From NCBI GenBank assembly GCA_964524145.1, contig CAZGCA010000021.1:3485-67484 (forward strand): a stretch of 64,000 bases of DNA. Direction: 5' to 3'. This document shows, one piece after another, positions 63,657 to 64,000 of the stretch (positions are counted from its first letter, which is position 1; every line of letters begins with the position of its first letter). A program made the position numbers and the translations under genes. The notes beneath the pieces were generated by a model. That model made no database searches. It saw nothing but the letters and a program-made list of their open reading frames with translations, and was not told where the DNA came from. The DNA comes from CAZGCA01 sp964524145. Lineage in GTDB: Bacteria; Hydrogenedentota; CAZGCA01.

Positions 63657-63701
63657 TGGGCCCAGTAGGACTCGAACCTACGACCCGCTGATTATGAGTC
63701 A
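63657..63701 (-). tRNA. 3' half of a tRNA (CAU anticodon), truncated
   Basis: Minus strand shows an anticodon loop CTCATAA (CAU), the 3' anticodon strand, variable loop, a perfect T arm (GTAGG/CCTAC with TTCGAGT loop) and the acceptor strand TGGGCCC plus A. The 5' acceptor strand, D arm and most of the 5' anticodon stem are absent: the upstream bases do not pair. It is therefore a partial tRNA-Met or tRNA-Ile2 gene, as left by integration of a mobile element at a tRNA. Confidence 0.75.
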
Positions 63702-64000
63702 TTTCTATGGCCAAGTAGCCATATAACGAAGACTGCCGAAATTCACTGCAAGGTATTGTAACAAATTACATTACGATCTGCAAGTGAGTCTGCAAATGGT
63801 TGCAATGGAAGGCGAGGAATCACCAAGCTTAAGCACAAAATGAGCACACCCCACGGACTCGAAAAGTGACATTCACGGAGTAGCTGGATGACAGCTCCGT
63901 GCATTCTTGGGGTGGATTGTGGGTGACTGTGAGAAGTGACCAAGTGCTAGAGCATCCTAATGTTGAGCTGCGGTATATCCGCATGATCTGAACCAGCCTT
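63702..64000. other. AT-richer flank beyond the tRNA fragment, no gene recognised
   Basis: About 300 nt to the window edge, lower GC than the rest, starting with a hairpin ATGGC-caagta-GCCAT. A 66-codon minus-strand frame has no known relatives. The position next to a 3' tRNA half fits the end of an integrated element continuing beyond the window. Confidence 0.45.

Overview
The window is GC-rich bacterial DNA dominated by exported carbohydrate-active and sulfatase genes. It has eight arylsulfatase genes (one cut by the window edge), GH29, GH10, GH20-like and GH36-like glycosidases, a fused sugar isomerase/DUF1080 protein, a PmoA-type (DUF6807) protein, PQQ-type propeller proteins, FG-GAP repeats and a cohesin/dockerin pair. 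Many precursors start with a twin-arginine (RRxFL) signal. Together with a pyrophosphate-type phosphofructokinase, this points to a polysaccharide degrader of the PVC superphylum (Planctomycetota, Lentisphaerota or Verrucomicrobiota) or a neighbour such as Hydrogenedentota. The phylum call is inference; no rRNA or marker gene is present.

Layout. 1-4760 (minus) is a GH29 fucosidase followed by three sulfatases in one apparent operon, a set suited to sulfated fucose-containing glycans. 4879-6446 holds a promoter-bearing but deleted gene remnant opposite a LacI-type regulator. 6603-10705 has a sulfatase on each strand, a scar made of two truncated genes (PQQ propeller end plus TPR end) and a small lipoprotein. 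10871-15114 has a TIM-barrel/DUF1080 fusion, a DUF6807 protein and an unknown membrane protein. 15234-21370 is bounded by two 322-bp copies of a palindrome-rich repeat and carries an APC transporter, a secreted O-methyltransferase, an AGE-type epimerase, an SGNH hydrolase and a DapA/NanA-family aldolase. 21439-30027 is the least familiar block: an MBOAT acyltransferase, then a tight four-gene operon of a CBM9-like/beta-propeller protein, its smaller paralogue, an FGE-like protein without the catalytic cysteine pair, and a membrane-anchored SGNH protein. 30109-37491 has three more sulfatases, a GIY-YIG nuclease between two repeat units, a Tat-exported TIM-barrel protein and an ICMT-like methyltransferase. 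37805-44852 is a minus-strand run: saccharopine-dehydrogenase-like, GH10, GH20-like, GH36-like, phytol-kinase-like. 45014-52967 carries a propeller protein with an inserted methyltransferase, a 5'-nucleotidase, an M20 peptidase and PPi-PFK. 53195-61585 is one giant 2796-residue exported protein. 61974-63563 is a B12-binding radical SAM enzyme, followed by the 3' half of a tRNA gene that looks like an integration scar.

How the genes fit together: exported sulfatases and glycosidases would strip sulfate and cut sulfated or decorated glycans outside the cytoplasm, while epimerase, aldolase and isomerase families could handle the released sugars. The eight sulfatases carry the Cys-type C-x-P-x-R site and need a formylglycine-generating enzyme; the only FGE-like gene here probably cannot supply it. 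Well-spaced sigma70-like promoters (TTGACA or TTGACG, 17 nt, TATnnT) precede several transcription units and most genes have clear Shine-Dalgarno sites.
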